DNA of 64,000 bases from Pseudomonas sp. (GCF_030147005.1 NZ_JASLAW010000251.1:8285-72284); one strand, 5' to 3'; counted from the first letter of the stretch, positions 18,173 through 29,869 are shown. The notes: generated by a model not told the origin, from the letters alone. Program-made: numbers and translations.

Positions 18173-19303
18173 CTACAGCCAGATATTCAACAGGCGCGCG
18201 CCACGGGCATCGCCGTCGGCAAACAGGTGCCCGTTGCGGCTGAGAAAGCTTTGCCCGGCACTGCCCAGGTCCCAGAACTGCCCACGCAAAAACACGCTCA
18301 TGCCGGCTGTGGCTTGGCTGATGGGCGGCTGGCCGATCAGCGTCAGGCGGCGCCAGGCTTCACCCTCGCTGGTTTCCTCGGGCTTGAGGCTGACTTCCGA
18401 AGGCGTTGATACGCTCTTGAAGCCGCGCCAAGGGCGGTCCCAGGTGTCGCGCCCGGTCACGTAGGCCGGTACGGCAATCAGCTGGGCGCCTTGTTCGTTG
18501 AGCTTGCGGTAGTTATCCGGGTACCAGCTGTCGCTGCCGATCAGGACGCCCAGGCGCCCGGCCGGGGTGTCGACCACGCTGACAATGTTTTCATCGCCGG
18601 GATTGATAAAGCCGCGCTCGTCGTAAATTGGATACAGCTGACGCTGCGGCTGGCCGAGAGGCAAACCATCGGCGGCAAATACCAGGCTGACGTTGTACAG
18701 CGCGCCGTGACCGACCTGCAGCTGCCCCAGGCTCACTGTGGGGTTGGGCAGGGCGATGGAGCCGGCCACCAGGGTCACGCCGAACTCCTTGGCCAGGCCG
18801 CCAAACAGCACTTGGTAGTCGCGTGCCATGCCTGGCGCCTTCATGCGCAGGTACGCATCGTCCATTCGGTTGTCGCCGGTGGCGCTGATCCAGGCGCGCA
18901 TGAATTGCAACGGGTTGCTGATCGACAACCAGTTCATCGCGTCCTTGAGGTGGGTGGCCTGGTACACCTCGTTTTTCTCGCCGGTCAGCATCAGCCAGGT
19001 GCCGATATGTTCGGGCAGGACCACGACTGTCTTGTCGTTGATCAAGCCCTGTTCGCGGGCCTTTTGCAGATAGGCCGAGAGCTTCAAGTGCAGGCGCTCC
19101 AGGCTCTGGTAGTCGGCGGGGAACAGCTCCGGCTGGATGCCCAGCAGGTTGCCACGTTCGGCCGGTTGACCTTCATTGACGGCGACGGTGATGCGCAGGT
19201 CCGACAGGTAATGCGCCACGGGGCGCTCCTGGGTCCAGACCAGATACGCGGCGAGGGCGGCAACCAGGGCCATGGTGACGGTGAACACGAGTAATTTACG
19301 CAT
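18173..19303 (-). CDS. Membrane-anchored nitrilase-fold protein lacking the catalytic cysteine
   Basis: The 376-residue protein has one N-terminal membrane segment (about residues 4-22) and a carbon-nitrogen hydrolase fold on the periplasmic side. The catalytic Glu is present (E98 in VVLPEHIGTW). At the position of the catalytic Lys the sequence reads GQPQRQLYP, with Gln220 where Lys is expected, and at the nucleophile position LIGSDSWYPD has Gly256-Ser257 where active members have Cys followed by an aromatic residue. So the Glu-Lys-Cys triad appears reduced to Glu. It may be a pseudoenzyme with a binding or scaffolding role. It is the first gene of an operon with the AraC regulator and is divergent from fadH. 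Confidence 0.75.
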   Translation of the reverse strand: MRKLLVFTVTMALVAALAAYLVWTQERPVAHYLSDLRITVAVNEGQPAERGNLLGIQPELFPADYQSLERLHLKLSAYLQKAREQGLINDKTVVVLPEHIGTWLMLTGEKNEVYQATHLKDAMNWLSISNPLQFMRAWISATGDNRMDDAYLRMKAPGMARDYQVLFGGLAKEFGVTLVAGSIALPNPTVSLGQLQVGHGALYNVSLVFAADGLPLGQPQRQLYPIYDERGFINPGDENIVSVVDTPAGRLGVLIGSDSWYPDNYRKLNEQGAQLIAVPAYVTGRDTWDRPWRGFKSVSTPSEVSLKPEETSEGEAWRRLTLIGQPPISQATAGMSVFLRGQFWDLGSAGQSFLSRNGHLFADGDARGARLLNIWL

Positions 19304-19454
19304 GGGGCAACAGACAACAGACCGGGGGCAGGGTTCGCGACTAGGGTAGGGCCCACGGCCCGGCTTGCCAAGGGGTGCTGTGCATTTGGATCAATAACTT
19401 GTCAGTTTCAGTCATTGAGCGGTAGGTGGTCGCCTCTTAGTCTGTGGGACATAA

Positions 19455-21554
<2,100 letters not shown>

Positions 21555-21612
21555 GTCGACGCAGAGGGGCGGTGTTAGACTGCCGCCCCCTTTTTCATTC
21601 AGATACCTTCCG

Positions 21613-22503
21613 ATGGGCCCTTTCGACTGGCTGCCTCACGCGCCCCTTGAACCTTTACAGCTCGATTGGCTGCACGGGATTGAGTTGGCCGTGCTGCGCC
21701 TGGACCGCATCGACCCGCTGATCAGCGGCAACAAGTGGTTCAAGCTCAGCGGCCACCTGGCCGAGGCGCAACAGGCCGGCGCCAGCGGCATCATCAGCCT
21801 CGGCGGGGCTTACTCCAACCATCTGCACGCGCTGGCGGCGGCGGGCAAGCGCTTCGGTTTCCCTACGGTCGGCCTGTTGCGTGGCCATCCTCAAGACACG
21901 CCCACCGTACTCGACCTCAAGGCGTTCGGCATGCAATTGCATTGGCTCGGTTATGGCGGCTATCGCGCACGCCATGAGCCGGGCTTCTGGTTGCCTTGGC
22001 GCGAACAGTATCCCCACCTCCATCCGGTGCCAGAAGGCGGGGGCGGCCTGACCGGTGCGTTGGGCTGCGCGGTGTTGCTCGAACAGGCGCGGGCGCAACT
22101 GGGCAACCTGGGCTGGGCCGATTACGACGCTTGGTGGCTGGCGGCCGGCACCGGGACTACCCTGGCCGGCCTGGCGTTGGCGGAAGCAGGCGTGCATCCG
22201 GTGTATGGCGCCATGGCGGTACCGGATGATCATGGCGTGAGGCAGAACGTGAACGCAGTCGTGCAGCAAGGTTATGAGTTGCTGGACGCCAGTCGAGACG
22301 GGTTTGCCAAAGTCGATCCAGTGCTGCTCACGTTTATCGAGCGCACCGAACGCGCCTGCGGTATGTCATTGGAGCCCCTCTATACCGGCAAGGCGCTGCT
22401 GGCGTTGAAGCAGCAGATCGAGGCCGGACGTTTCGCCGCCGGCACGCGCCTGATCTTCATCCACACCGGCGGCTTGCAGGGCCGCCGGGGTTTTAGCGCC
22501 TAG
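21613..22503 (+). CDS. PLP-dependent enzyme of the ACC deaminase/D-cysteine desulfhydrase family
   Basis: The 296-residue protein has fold-type II PLP features: SGNKWFKLSGH with the probable Schiff-base Lys41, SLGGAYSNHLHALAAAG (the substrate/cofactor stretch of the family), LAAGTGTTLAGLALA for phosphate binding and FIHTGGLQG at the C-terminus. It is somewhat shorter than typical D-cysteine desulfhydrases (about 330 residues). The true substrate cannot be read from the sequence; D-cysteine or another small D-amino acid is the usual guess. It lies 58 bp after fadH and may be cotranscribed. Its last 11 bp overlap the 3' end of the convergent cytochrome gene. Confidence 0.8.
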   Translation: MGPFDWLPHAPLEPLQLDWLHGIELAVLRLDRIDPLISGNKWFKLSGHLAEAQQAGASGIISLGGAYSNHLHALAAAGKRFGFPTVGLLRGHPQDTPTVLDLKAFGMQLHWLGYGGYRARHEPGFWLPWREQYPHLHPVPEGGGGLTGALGCAVLLEQARAQLGNLGWADYDAWWLAAGTGTTLAGLALAEAGVHPVYGAMAVPDDHGVRQNVNAVVQQGYELLDASRDGFAKVDPVLLTFIERTERACGMSLEPLYTGKALLALKQQIEAGRFAAGTRLIFIHTGGLQGRRGFSA

Positions 22504-23050
22504 TCCGCCCAACGGGCATCATTCGCAACGCGGTATTGTCGCGAAGCACATAGTGATGCAACAGCCCCGCCACCGCATGCAGCCCGATCAACCAATAACC
22601 GATCTGGCCAAACAGCACATGCCAGCCTTCGATCTCCTTGGCCAGCGCTTTGTTTTCAGCGATCAGCGGCGGCAATTCCATCCCATAGAACATCACCGAA
22701 TGCCCTTCGGCGCTGACGATCAGCCAACCGGCAATCGGCATGCCGATCATCAGTGCATACAGCGCGAAGTGCACCAGCGTCGCCAATAGGCTCTGCCATT
22801 GCGGCGGTGCTGGCACGATCTTCGGCGCCACCCCCAGGCTGCGGGCAAACTGGCGCAGCCACACCAGCACAAACACGGTAAGGCCGAACATAAAGTGCAT
22901 TTCGACGATCAGCGTGCGCGCACCGCTGCCTTTGGGGAATTGGCCGCGCAGCTCAATGCAGGCGTAAACCACCGCCAGCAGCACCACCATTAACCAGTGC
23001 AAGGCAATCGACATAGTACTGTAGCGCGAATCGGAATTTTTCCACGGCAT
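22493..23050 (-). CDS. Cytochrome b561-type membrane protein
   Basis: The 185-residue protein has four membrane segments (about 13-33, 48-68, 88-108 and 143-165). Histidines in ALHWLM, EMHFMFG, GWHVLFG and LLHHY are placed as the axial ligands of two b-type hemes in the CybB family. Members pass electrons from the quinone pool, in some cases reacting directly with superoxide. The gene stands alone and converges on the PLP enzyme with an 11-bp overlap. A second, only distantly similar b561 gene lies at 34937. Confidence 0.9.
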   Translation of the reverse strand: MPWKNSDSRYSTMSIALHWLMVVLLAVVYACIELRGQFPKGSGARTLIVEMHFMFGLTVFVLVWLRQFARSLGVAPKIVPAPPQWQSLLATLVHFALYALMIGMPIAGWLIVSAEGHSVMFYGMELPPLIAENKALAKEIEGWHVLFGQIGYWLIGLHAVAGLLHHYVLRDNTALRMMPVGRTRR

Positions 23051-23160
23051 CGCTGGGTCCTCATTGATCAGGGCATACCTCCGCTCTTTGACGGAGTCGT
23101 TTAACTGTATGCCTGTTTCAAGCGCTTGGCTCGTTGCGAATGCCGATGCCTTGACCTCCG

Positions 23161-23988
23161 TCAGTAGCTTTGCGGCATTTCCCCGCGAGCCAGGCGTGCG
23201 TTGATATCGGCGATGACCTGCGGCAGATCGGTAAGGGTGTCCACCCGGTAGTGCGGGCGCGAGCCCTGGAACATCGCTTCGATGCGCTGGCGCTCGCTGT
23301 CCAGTGTGGCGCTGTCCAATGCCCGGAATTGCTCATAGGTCAGGCCCAGGGCGTTGCCGGAGCAGGTCAGCGCCACGGTCCACATGCCTGCGCGTCGGCC
23401 TTCGAGGATACCCGGCACAGTGTCGTCGACCTTCACGCAGGCCGCCACATCGTCAATGCCCAGCGCGATCACGTTCGCCAGGGCCTGGGCCGGCCATGGG
23501 CGGCCGTTGGGCACTTCGTCGGTGGCGACCACGTGATCGGCCACATAGCCGTTGCTGGCGGCCAGGGCGACCACCTTGTCCATCACTTGCTTGGGGTAGC
23601 CGGAGCAGGAACCGATCTTAATGTCCTGGGCGCGCAGCCCCGCGAGGGTATCGAGGGCGCCGGGGATCAGGGCCGAGTGTTCAGCGATCTTCTCGATCTG
23701 CAACGGCATGAAACGCTGGTAGAGGGCCGTTACGTCGTCGTCGGTGGGCGCGCGGCCGAACACCTTGCGGCAGCGCTCGGCAACCTGGGGTTGGTCGCAC
23801 AGCGTGCGGATATGGTCCCACTTGCCCATGCCCATCGGGCCGCGAGCTTCTTCGATGGAAACCTGTACGCCGAACTCGGCGAAGGCTTCGACAAAAATCT
23901 GCGTGGGCGCGAACGAGCCGAAATCGACCACGGTGCCGGCCCAGTCGAGGATGACGGCCTGGAGCGTGGTGGGGTTTTGATAGTTCAT
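23161..23988 (-). CDS. phnX: Phosphonoacetaldehyde hydrolase (phosphonatase)
   Basis: The 275-residue HAD-fold protein has the nucleophile Asp15 in ILDWAGT and the Schiff-base Lys56 in [11 protein letters not shown]; both are the hallmarks of phosphonatase, which splits phosphonoacetaldehyde into acetaldehyde and phosphate. Later motifs [11 protein letters not shown] and [20 protein letters not shown] supply the HAD phosphate and Mg sites. The ATG at 23988 is chosen over one three codons upstream because AGGA is then correctly spaced. It is 27 bp downstream of phnW, with which it forms the two-step 2-aminoethylphosphonate pathway. Confidence 0.96.
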   Translation of the reverse strand: MNYQNPTTLQAVILDWAGTVVDFGSFAPTQIFVEAFAEFGVQVSIEEARGPMGMGKWDHIRTLCDQPQVAERCRKVFGRAPTDDDVTALYQRFMPLQIEKIAEHSALIPGALDTLAGLRAQDIKIGSCSGYPKQVMDKVVALAASNGYVADHVVATDEVPNGRPWPAQALANVIALGIDDVAACVKVDDTVPGILEGRRAGMWTVALTCSGNALGLTYEQFRALDSATLDSERQRIEAMFQGSRPHYRVDTLTDLPQVIADINARLARGEMPQSY

Positions 23989-24015
23989 GGTGCGCATCCT
24001 GTCGGTAAGGGGAGG

Positions 24016-25125
24016 TCAGATGTCCAGCACGTGCATGTCTTGCAGCACTTCGGCGATGGCCCTGACCGCAGCCTGCATGCCTGTCGCATCGACATGGCCG
24101 ATGCAGCCCACGCGGAACGTGTCTACCTGGGTCAATTTGCCTGGGTACAGAATGAAGCCCTTGGCCTTGACCCGTTCGTAGAAGTCCTTGAACTGGTAGC
24201 GCGGGTCTTTCGGTGCGTGGAAGGTAACGATGATCGGTGCCTGGATCGCCGCTGGCAGGAAGCTGCGCAGGCGCAGTTCGGTCACGCCGTCGAGGAGGGC
24301 CCGGCAGTTGTCGGCATAGCGTCGATAGCGGGCGGGCAGGCCGCCTTCTTCGTGGTATTGCCGCAGCGCTTCGTGCAGGGCGGCGACCACATGGGTCGGC
24401 GGGGTGAAGCGCCATTGGCCGGTCTGGGCCATGTAGTTGTGCTGGTCGAACAGGTCCATCGCCAGGGAGTGGCAATTGCCCCGGGCTGCGGCCAGCGCGG
24501 TTTTCTCGGCGAAGACAAAACCCATGCCTGGTACGCCTTCCAGGCATTTGCCGGAGGCTGCAATCAGCGCCTCGAAAGGGACTTCGTGCGCATCGATCGG
24601 CAGTGCGCCGAAGGAACTCATGGCGTCGATGATCAGGCGCTTGCCGTGGCGTTTGACGACCTCGGCGATCGGCGCCAGCGGGTTGAGAATGCCGGTGCTG
24701 GTTTCGCAGTGAATCAGCGCGACATGGGTGATCGCCGCGTCGGCGCGCAGCAGGCGGTCCACATCGTCGGCGGTGGTGGGTTGGTCCTCCAGGGTTTCAA
24801 AGATGCTGAACGCTCGGCCGAGCACTTCGCAGATATTTGCCAGGCGCTTGCCGTACGCGCCGTTGATCAACACCAACAGCTTGCCGTTGCGCGGCACGAG
24901 GGTGCCGATGGCTGCTTCGACGGCGAAAGTGCCGCTGCCCTGCAACGGCACGCAATGGTGACTGTCGGCACCGTTGACGATCGCCAGCAATTGCTCGCAC
25001 ACGCTGGCGGTCAGGTGGTTGAAACGCTCATCCCATGACCCCCAGTCCACCATCATCGCCTGACGGGTACGGTTTGAAGTGGTCAGTGGGCCTGGGGTCA
25101 GCAGGATCGGCGCAGCAGGGGTCAT
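24016..25125 (-). CDS. phnW: 2-aminoethylphosphonate:pyruvate aminotransferase
   Basis: The 369-residue class V aminotransferase begins [17 protein letters not shown] after AGGAG with 6-base spacing; an in-frame start five codons upstream lacks this. PLP contacts include [10 protein letters not shown], Asp168 in [10 protein letters not shown] and the Schiff-base Lys193 in [12 protein letters not shown]. It converts 2-aminoethylphosphonate and pyruvate to phosphonoacetaldehyde and alanine, the substrate of the next gene product. The phnWX pair is divergent from a LysR gene, the common arrangement for this catabolic unit in pseudomonads. Confidence 0.96.
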   Translation of the reverse strand: MTPAAPILLTPGPLTTSNRTRQAMMVDWGSWDERFNHLTASVCEQLLAIVNGADSHHCVPLQGSGTFAVEAAIGTLVPRNGKLLVLINGAYGKRLANICEVLGRAFSIFETLEDQPTTADDVDRLLRADAAITHVALIHCETSTGILNPLAPIAEVVKRHGKRLIIDAMSSFGALPIDAHEVPFEALIAASGKCLEGVPGMGFVFAEKTALAAARGNCHSLAMDLFDQHNYMAQTGQWRFTPPTHVVAALHEALRQYHEEGGLPARYRRYADNCRALLDGVTELRLRSFLPAAIQAPIIVTFHAPKDPRYQFKDFYERVKAKGFILYPGKLTQVDTFRVGCIGHVDATGMQAAVRAIAEVLQDMHVLDI

Positions 25126-25236
25126 CTCGGCTCCTCGCAAAACAACGGGTCGAATCTACGGCGCCTAAATTGCAGTTTGGCTTGTTATCAATCAAATTGT
25201 TTGTTGTTATGCGAGCTATCAGTGAGGCCGATAGCT

Positions 25237-26094
25237 ATGAACCTGTTCCAACTGCGCGCATTCGATGCCGTGGCCCGCGAGGGCAGTTTTACCCGTGCGG
25301 CAGCCCGGCTGTTCATCAGCCAGCCGGCGGTGACCGGGCATATCAAAGCGCTGGAAGAGCACTATCAGATTCCCCTGTTGCGCCGTACCGCGCGGCGGGT
25401 CGAGTTGACCGAAGAGGGCGCGCGCCTGGCGGCGATCACCCGCGCGATCTTCGGCTTGGTGGACGAGGCGCAGGCCATGCTCGAAGCCAACCGCCAGTTG
25501 CTCACCGGGCGCCTCGAAGTGGCGGCGGATGGCCCGCACCTGGTGATGCCGATGATTGCGCGCCTGCGCGCACGCTATCCAGGCATCACGGTGAATCTGC
25601 GCTTGGGCAATGCCCAGGAAACCCTGGCGGCCTTGTTGTCTGAGCATGCAGACGTGGCGGTGCTCACCGAAGTGGAGCCGCGCCATGGCCTGCACCTGCA
25701 ACCCTTGGGCGAATCACGTATTTGCGCGCTGGTGCCGGCCGCGCATCCCTGGGCGGCGCAGGCCAAGGGCATTCCATTGGCCCGGTTGGACGAGGTGATC
25801 ATGGTGCTGCGCGAGCCCGGTTCCATCACCCGGCGTACCTTTGACGACGCATGCCTGGCCGCCAATGTGCGGCCCAGGGTGCTGCTGGAACTGGACAGCC
25901 GGGAAGCGGTGACCGAGGCCGTTGCAGCCGAGTTGGGGATAGGCGTGGTGTCGTCGATGGAGGTCAGCCAGGACCCGCGTGTACAGGCCGTGCCGATCCT
26001 GGGCGATGGGCTGCTGAACCGACATTGGCTCGGCGGCCTGGAGCGGCGCAGGTCGTTGCGCTTGATTCAGGCCTTTTTCGAGTTGGCGCCCTGA
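25237..26094 (+). CDS. LysR-family regulator of the phnWX operon
   Basis: The 285-residue protein starts MNLFQLRAFDAVAREGSFTR (a GAGG lies upstream; the frame extends 20 codons further but into the control region). It has a LysR winged helix (about 1-60, LFISQPAVTGHIKALEEHYQ as recognition region) and a periplasmic-binding-protein-like effector domain (about 85-280). It is divergent from phnW with a 111-bp AT-rich spacer, the usual geometry for a LysR activator of its neighbour. The inducer is probably 2-aminoethylphosphonate; this is inferred from position and from PhnR-type regulators. Confidence 0.9.
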   Translation: MNLFQLRAFDAVAREGSFTRAAARLFISQPAVTGHIKALEEHYQIPLLRRTARRVELTEEGARLAAITRAIFGLVDEAQAMLEANRQLLTGRLEVAADGPHLVMPMIARLRARYPGITVNLRLGNAQETLAALLSEHADVAVLTEVEPRHGLHLQPLGESRICALVPAAHPWAAQAKGIPLARLDEVIMVLREPGSITRRTFDDACLAANVRPRVLLELDSREAVTEAVAAELGIGVVSSMEVSQDPRVQAVPILGDGLLNRHWLGGLERRRSLRLIQAFFELAP

Positions 26095-26193
26095 GGGTTT
26101 TTTGGTGGAACGATGCGTTCTTGCGCTATAAACTCTGCCCCCAAAGCGCCGGCCAGTAGACGTTTCGGCGCCATGGATAGTAGAGAGTGAGTC

Positions 26194-26901
26194 ATGGGCG
26201 CACAGTGGAAAGTCAAACATAAAGAAGCGGCAGCCAATGCCAAGGGCAAGATTTTCGGCAAGCTGGTGAAAGAAATCACCATTGCCGCCCGCAACGGTGC
26301 GGACACCTCGACCAACGCCCACTTGCGGCTGGTGGTTGAGCAGGCCAAAAAGGCCTCGATGCCCAAGGAAACCCTGGACCGCGCGATCAAGAAGGGCGCC
26401 GGTCTGCTCGGTGAAACCGTGCAGTACCACCGCGTGACCTACGAAGGTTTCGCCCCGCACCAGGTGCCGTTGATCGTCGAATGCGTCACCGACAACATCA
26501 ACCGCACCGTGGCGGAAATCCGCGTAGCGTTCCGCAAGGGGCAATTGGGCGCTTCCGGGTCGGTGGCCTGGGACTTCAACCACGTCGGCCTGATCGAAGC
26601 GTCCCCGGACACCCCGGACGCTGATCCGGAAATGGCCGCCATCGAAGCCGGCGCCCAGGATTTCGAAGACGGCGAAGAAGAAGGCACCAGCCTGTTCATC
26701 ACCGAAACCACCGACCTGGATGCTGTGCAAAAAGCCTTGCCGGAGCAGGGTTTCACTGTGCTGTCGGCCAAGTTGGGCTACATCTCGAAGAACCCGGTGA
26801 CGGGCTTGAGCGAGGAGCAAATGGCGGAAGTCGAGGCCTTCCTGGAAGGCTTGGACAACCACGATGACGTGCAGGATATGTTCGTCGGCCTGGCTGGCTG
26901 A
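26194..26901 (+). CDS. YebC/PmpR-family protein (YeeN-like)
   Basis: The 235-residue protein has the conserved YebC start [20 protein letters not shown] and the three-domain fold with the acidic middle ([17 protein letters not shown]). Members bind DNA as regulators or act at the ribosome to relieve polyproline stalling; the second role has been shown for some family members. The short start and the region around [10 protein letters not shown] are closer to the E. coli YeeN branch than to YebC proper, so this is likely the second copy in the genome. It is monocistronic and followed by REP hairpins. Confidence 0.88.
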   Translation: MGAQWKVKHKEAAANAKGKIFGKLVKEITIAARNGADTSTNAHLRLVVEQAKKASMPKETLDRAIKKGAGLLGETVQYHRVTYEGFAPHQVPLIVECVTDNINRTVAEIRVAFRKGQLGASGSVAWDFNHVGLIEASPDTPDADPEMAAIEAGAQDFEDGEEEGTSLFITETTDLDAVQKALPEQGFTVLSAKLGYISKNPVTGLSEEQMAEVEAFLEGLDNHDDVQDMFVGLAG

Positions 26902-26911
26902 AACGCGTAAA

Positions 26912-27090
26912 AAATGTGGAAGCGGGCTTGCCCCAATGCCAGTCAGTTAAGCGCTAGAGCAAGCTCCCTCGCCACGGTAAAGCGCTCCTCCTTAACTGAC
27001 TGGCATTAGGGCTTGCCCGCGATTGCGGTGTATCAGTCATCACACTCAGTGACTGGCAGACTGCAATCGCGGGCAAGCCCGTTTTTACAG
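26912..27090. repeat. REP/REPIN element cluster
   Basis: GCGGGCTTGCCC-type hairpins appear near 26920 and 27070 (CGCGGGCAAGCCCG), and between them an inner element is bounded by the inverted arms ATGCCAGTCAGTTAA (26937 onward) and TTAACTGACTGGCAT (26993 onward) with AGCAAGCTCCCTCGCCAC inside. This nested inverted layout is typical of REP doublets. The ends could act as transcript terminators for the convergent genes on both sides. Confidence 0.75.
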
Positions 27091-27094
27091 GGAT

Positions 27095-28411
27095 TCAGGC
27101 ATGGTTGAAGGCGTGCAGCAGGCCTTCGATCTCTTCGAAGCTCGGCCGCGCCGACACGTCTGGCCTGCAGCAACTTTTCTGCAGTTCGACCAGTTCTGGT
27201 GCGACCGTGCCCTCAACCCGCTCCAACAATTCCCCCAGCAACACCCCGAACGCCCGCACCTCAATACGTTGCAGCGCTCTTGTTTCCTCGCTATCGGCCG
27301 TTGCATGAAACGACGCCGCGCCGAAATCCCCCAATAAACACTCGCCCGCGCTGTTCCACAAAATATTGTGGCCGTACAGGTCGCCATGGGTAATGCCGTG
27401 CCGGTGCAAATGCGCGGCCACCGAGGCGATGCCGCGCGCCAGGCGCAACGCCACGTCGAGGCTCAAGCGCATGGCAGGTTCGTAGATATCCCGGGTGCAG
27501 GATGCCAGGCTTGGCAACGCCGCGAGGTTACGGTAGCTCGGATCGATCAGGTCCATCACCAGCGCGGCCTGGTCAGCGGGGTGGCCGACGACGCGGCCTT
27601 GCACCCTGATCAGGTTGGGGTGCAACCCGGCGGCAATGCACGCCTGCATCTCGTGCAGCGGTGAACCGTCGCTGGTGATGGTGCCTTTGTACAGTTTGAC
27701 GGCGACCGGCAACGCGTGGGGCTTCCACACGGCCTTGCGGATAATCCCCGAGGCACCTTCGCCGAGTACGTCCCCCAGCTCCAGTTCGGCCCAGGGAATA
27801 TTCGGTGTCGCGTCATCGCCGGCCACGTCCACGGCCATTTCCACCGGATTGCCGGCATAGGCCAGCCACGTCAGGCTCGGCAGCGTCAGCAGCCACTGCG
27901 GCAGGTGGGTCAGGCGATTGGACGCGATGCGGATCAATTCAAGGTTTTCGCAATTGGCCAGGCTGGGCGGCAATTGGGTCAGTTGGTTTCCCGCCAGCAT
28001 CAGCTTTTGCAGCCGCGGGCGCTGGCCGAGTTCGTCGGGCAGTTGGCGGATGCAATTGTCGGTGAGGATCAGCCAGCGCAATGGCGGCGGCAAGGCGCCG
28101 CCGGGCACGTGGCGGATCTGGTTGGCCTTGAAACCGATCATGCTGAGTTTTTCGCATCGGCCCAGGCACTCCGGCAGTTCAGTGAACGCGTTGTCCGAGC
28201 AAAACAGCACGCGCAAGTGCTTGAGGCGGTGCAGGTCGTCCGGCAGGCTGTTCAAGGCGTTGCCCGTGAGGTTGAGGATTTCCAGCGAGTCGGCCAGCTC
28301 GAAGATTTCCCGGGGAAACTCGGTAAGTCCGCAGGACAGGTCCAGGCGGGTGGCGCCGGCCAATTGGCCAGCCCTGAGTTGGGCAAGGGTATGCATGAAC
28401 GGCGCGGTCAC
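27095..28411 (-). CDS. Leucine-rich-repeat protein kinase
   Basis: The protein (438 residues from a GTG; an ATG five codons in is an alternative) has about seven LRR units (about 20-190; LEILNLTGNALNSLPDDL, LRVLFCSDNAFTELPECL) followed by a Ser/Thr kinase-like domain (about 210-438). Kinase features: glycine loop LGEGASG (216-222), VAVKLY with Lys239, catalytic loop THGDLYGHNIL with Asp344 and Asn349 (HGD in place of HRD), and GDFG (361-364). No signal peptide or membrane segment is seen, so it is probably cytosolic. The architecture recalls plant LRR kinases but is soluble. No partner gene is evident; substrate unknown. Confidence 0.88.
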   Translation of the reverse strand: MTAPFMHTLAQLRAGQLAGATRLDLSCGLTEFPREIFELADSLEILNLTGNALNSLPDDLHRLKHLRVLFCSDNAFTELPECLGRCEKLSMIGFKANQIRHVPGGALPPPLRWLILTDNCIRQLPDELGQRPRLQKLMLAGNQLTQLPPSLANCENLELIRIASNRLTHLPQWLLTLPSLTWLAYAGNPVEMAVDVAGDDATPNIPWAELELGDVLGEGASGIIRKAVWKPHALPVAVKLYKGTITSDGSPLHEMQACIAAGLHPNLIRVQGRVVGHPADQAALVMDLIDPSYRNLAALPSLASCTRDIYEPAMRLSLDVALRLARGIASVAAHLHRHGITHGDLYGHNILWNSAGECLLGDFGAASFHATADSEETRALQRIEVRAFGVLLGELLERVEGTVAPELVELQKSCCRPDVSARPSFEEIEGLLHAFNHA

Positions 28412-28601
28412 TCATAAAGGTGGAAAGACGCTGATGATGCCGCAAAAGAGCCAGTGCCAACTATGGCTAAAAAATTTACCGGGTCCGAAAAGCTGCACGA
28501 AGGTGACTGAGTCGCTGCTGTCCTTAAACCGATTCAAGCGCAAGCACTACGGTCATTGGGTCGGTTATTAACCCCCGTGGCGTTGCGCAGGCCGCGGGCT
28601 T

Positions 28602-29339
28602 CTAGAACTTCATTTGCTGCGGGCTGGCCTGGTCCACGGGGCTGACCATCGCGTAGTTGTAGCCGCCGTCCGACCAATAGGCCGCCCGCAAGCCGTCGGC
28701 GCTGCGGCTGCCGCGGGGCAGCAAGCCGTTGTTGGGACCCGGCGGGCGGATGTAGAAGCTCATGCGTCGGCCTTGCGGGTCTTCGTACAGCACCATGGCC
28801 GCTGCGCCTTGCTCGGTGGTAAGCAGGCGCCCGCTGACCGGCTTGAACCCCGCCTGGCTCAAGTCGGGCAAACGATGGGCCTGGTCGAAATAGCGGTCGA
28901 GCCAGGCTTGCATCGTGTTGCGGTCCTGGGCGTTGTAGTCGGCGGGCATGATGCCGTCCTGGGCGAACAAGCGATACGCCTGCATCGCATCGGCCATCGG
29001 CAACAGCGATGGCTGGGTGGCTTGGCGGGCGTGCCAGCCGCCAAGCCCGCCGAGGCTGACCGCAATCAACAGCAGCGCCGCCGTGGCGAGATGGCGGCGA
29101 GACTGATGCTTGATGCGCTGGCGAATCAGCGCCGGGACCAGCGCCGGGTTGCTCGGCTGTTGCAGGGCGCCGCTTAAAGACGCTCGCAGCAGCTGCGCAT
29201 CCTGTTGCCAGGCGTGCACTTGAGCGGCCGCTTCAGGGTGGCTCGCCAGCCAGGTTTCAAGTACACGGCGATCGGCGTCCAGCAGTTGGTGATCGACGTA
29301 GGCGTGTAAGTCGCGTTCGCTGGGGGGCAGGCTGATCAT
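28602..29339 (-). CDS. Membrane anti-sigma factor
   Basis: The 245-residue protein starts MISLPPSERDLHAYVDHQLL, with the ATG overlapping the stop of the sigma gene (ATGA). The N-terminal part is a zinc-less anti-sigma domain of the ASD fold, followed by one membrane segment (about 85-103, LATAALLLIAVSLGGLGGW) and a periplasmic part of about 140 residues. Translational coupling with the ECF sigma gene and this topology support its role as the partner that holds the sigma factor at the inner membrane until a signal releases it. The large open frame upstream of this start is antisense-like shadow within the sigma gene. Confidence 0.9.
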   Translation of the reverse strand: MISLPPSERDLHAYVDHQLLDADRRVLETWLASHPEAAAQVHAWQQDAQLLRASLSGALQQPSNPALVPALIRQRIKHQSRRHLATAALLLIAVSLGGLGGWHARQATQPSLLPMADAMQAYRLFAQDGIMPADYNAQDRNTMQAWLDRYFDQAHRLPDLSQAGFKPVSGRLLTTEQGAAAMVLYEDPQGRRMSFYIRPPGPNNGLLPRGSRSADGLRAAYWSDGGYNYAMVSPVDQASPQQMKF

Positions 29340-29842
29340 TTGAGTATCCGCAGGGAAGGGCTGGTAATTTCGCCATCGCTGAGTTGGCGCAAGGCTTGGC
29401 GGGCACGGGACAGGCGCGACATCACCGTACCGATGGGCACCTTGAGTATTTCGGCGACTTCCTTGTAGCTCAAGCCTTCGACCGACACCCACAGCAGCAG
29501 GGCGCGCTGCTCGGTATTGAGCTGATCGAAGGCTTGCAGGGTGGATTGGGCCATCACCGTACGCTCCACTGATGGCTGGGCATCGTCGCGGCCGGTGAAG
29601 AGTTCGAGCATGCGCGCATAGCGTCGGTTGCGGCGGTGGCCATCGAGAAATTGTCGGTAGAGGATCGAAAACAGCCACGCGCGCAGGTCGCCTTCGATGC
29701 GCTTGTCGGCCCACGCGATGATCGCCCGTTCAAGGGTTGACTGCACAAGGTCGTCGGCACTGCTGGCGTTACGGGTCAGGGACACGGCAAAGCGCCGCAG
29801 CCTGGGGATGAGTTCACGTAACTGTTCATCGAGTTCATGCAT
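29336..29842 (-). CDS. ECF RNA polymerase sigma factor
   Basis: The 168-residue protein has sigma region 2 (about 10-75; ADDLVQSTLERAI and LRAWLFSILYRQFLDGHRRN) and region 4 (about 105-155; LLLWVSVEGLSYKEVAEILK, then IGTVMSRLSRARQALRQL). It overlaps the anti-sigma gene by 4 bp. A promoter of its own type (GGAATAA, 14 bp, CGTCTA) is found upstream at 29870-29896 and again before the catalase gene at 33790, so it likely controls itself and that operon. The signal may be oxidative stress, judged from the target. It is divergent from the adenylation-domain cassette. Confidence 0.93.
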   Translation of the reverse strand: MHELDEQLRELIPRLRRFAVSLTRNASSADDLVQSTLERAIIAWADKRIEGDLRAWLFSILYRQFLDGHRRNRRYARMLELFTGRDDAQPSVERTVMAQSTLQAFDQLNTEQRALLLWVSVEGLSYKEVAEILKVPIGTVMSRLSRARQALRQLSDGEITSPSLRILK

Positions 29843-29869
29843 GGGTTGAGTCTACTCAGTTGTGCTGGG

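Noticed and set aside
26912..27090. Possible CRISPR repeats or an insertion sequence
   Set aside because: The repeats are inverted and imperfect, with no regular spacers and no transposase; they fit REP doublets.
28602..29714. A 370-residue version of the anti-sigma factor
   Set aside because: The extra N-terminal part is the sigma gene read in another frame; the ATG at 29339 overlaps the sigma stop codon, the usual coupled arrangement.
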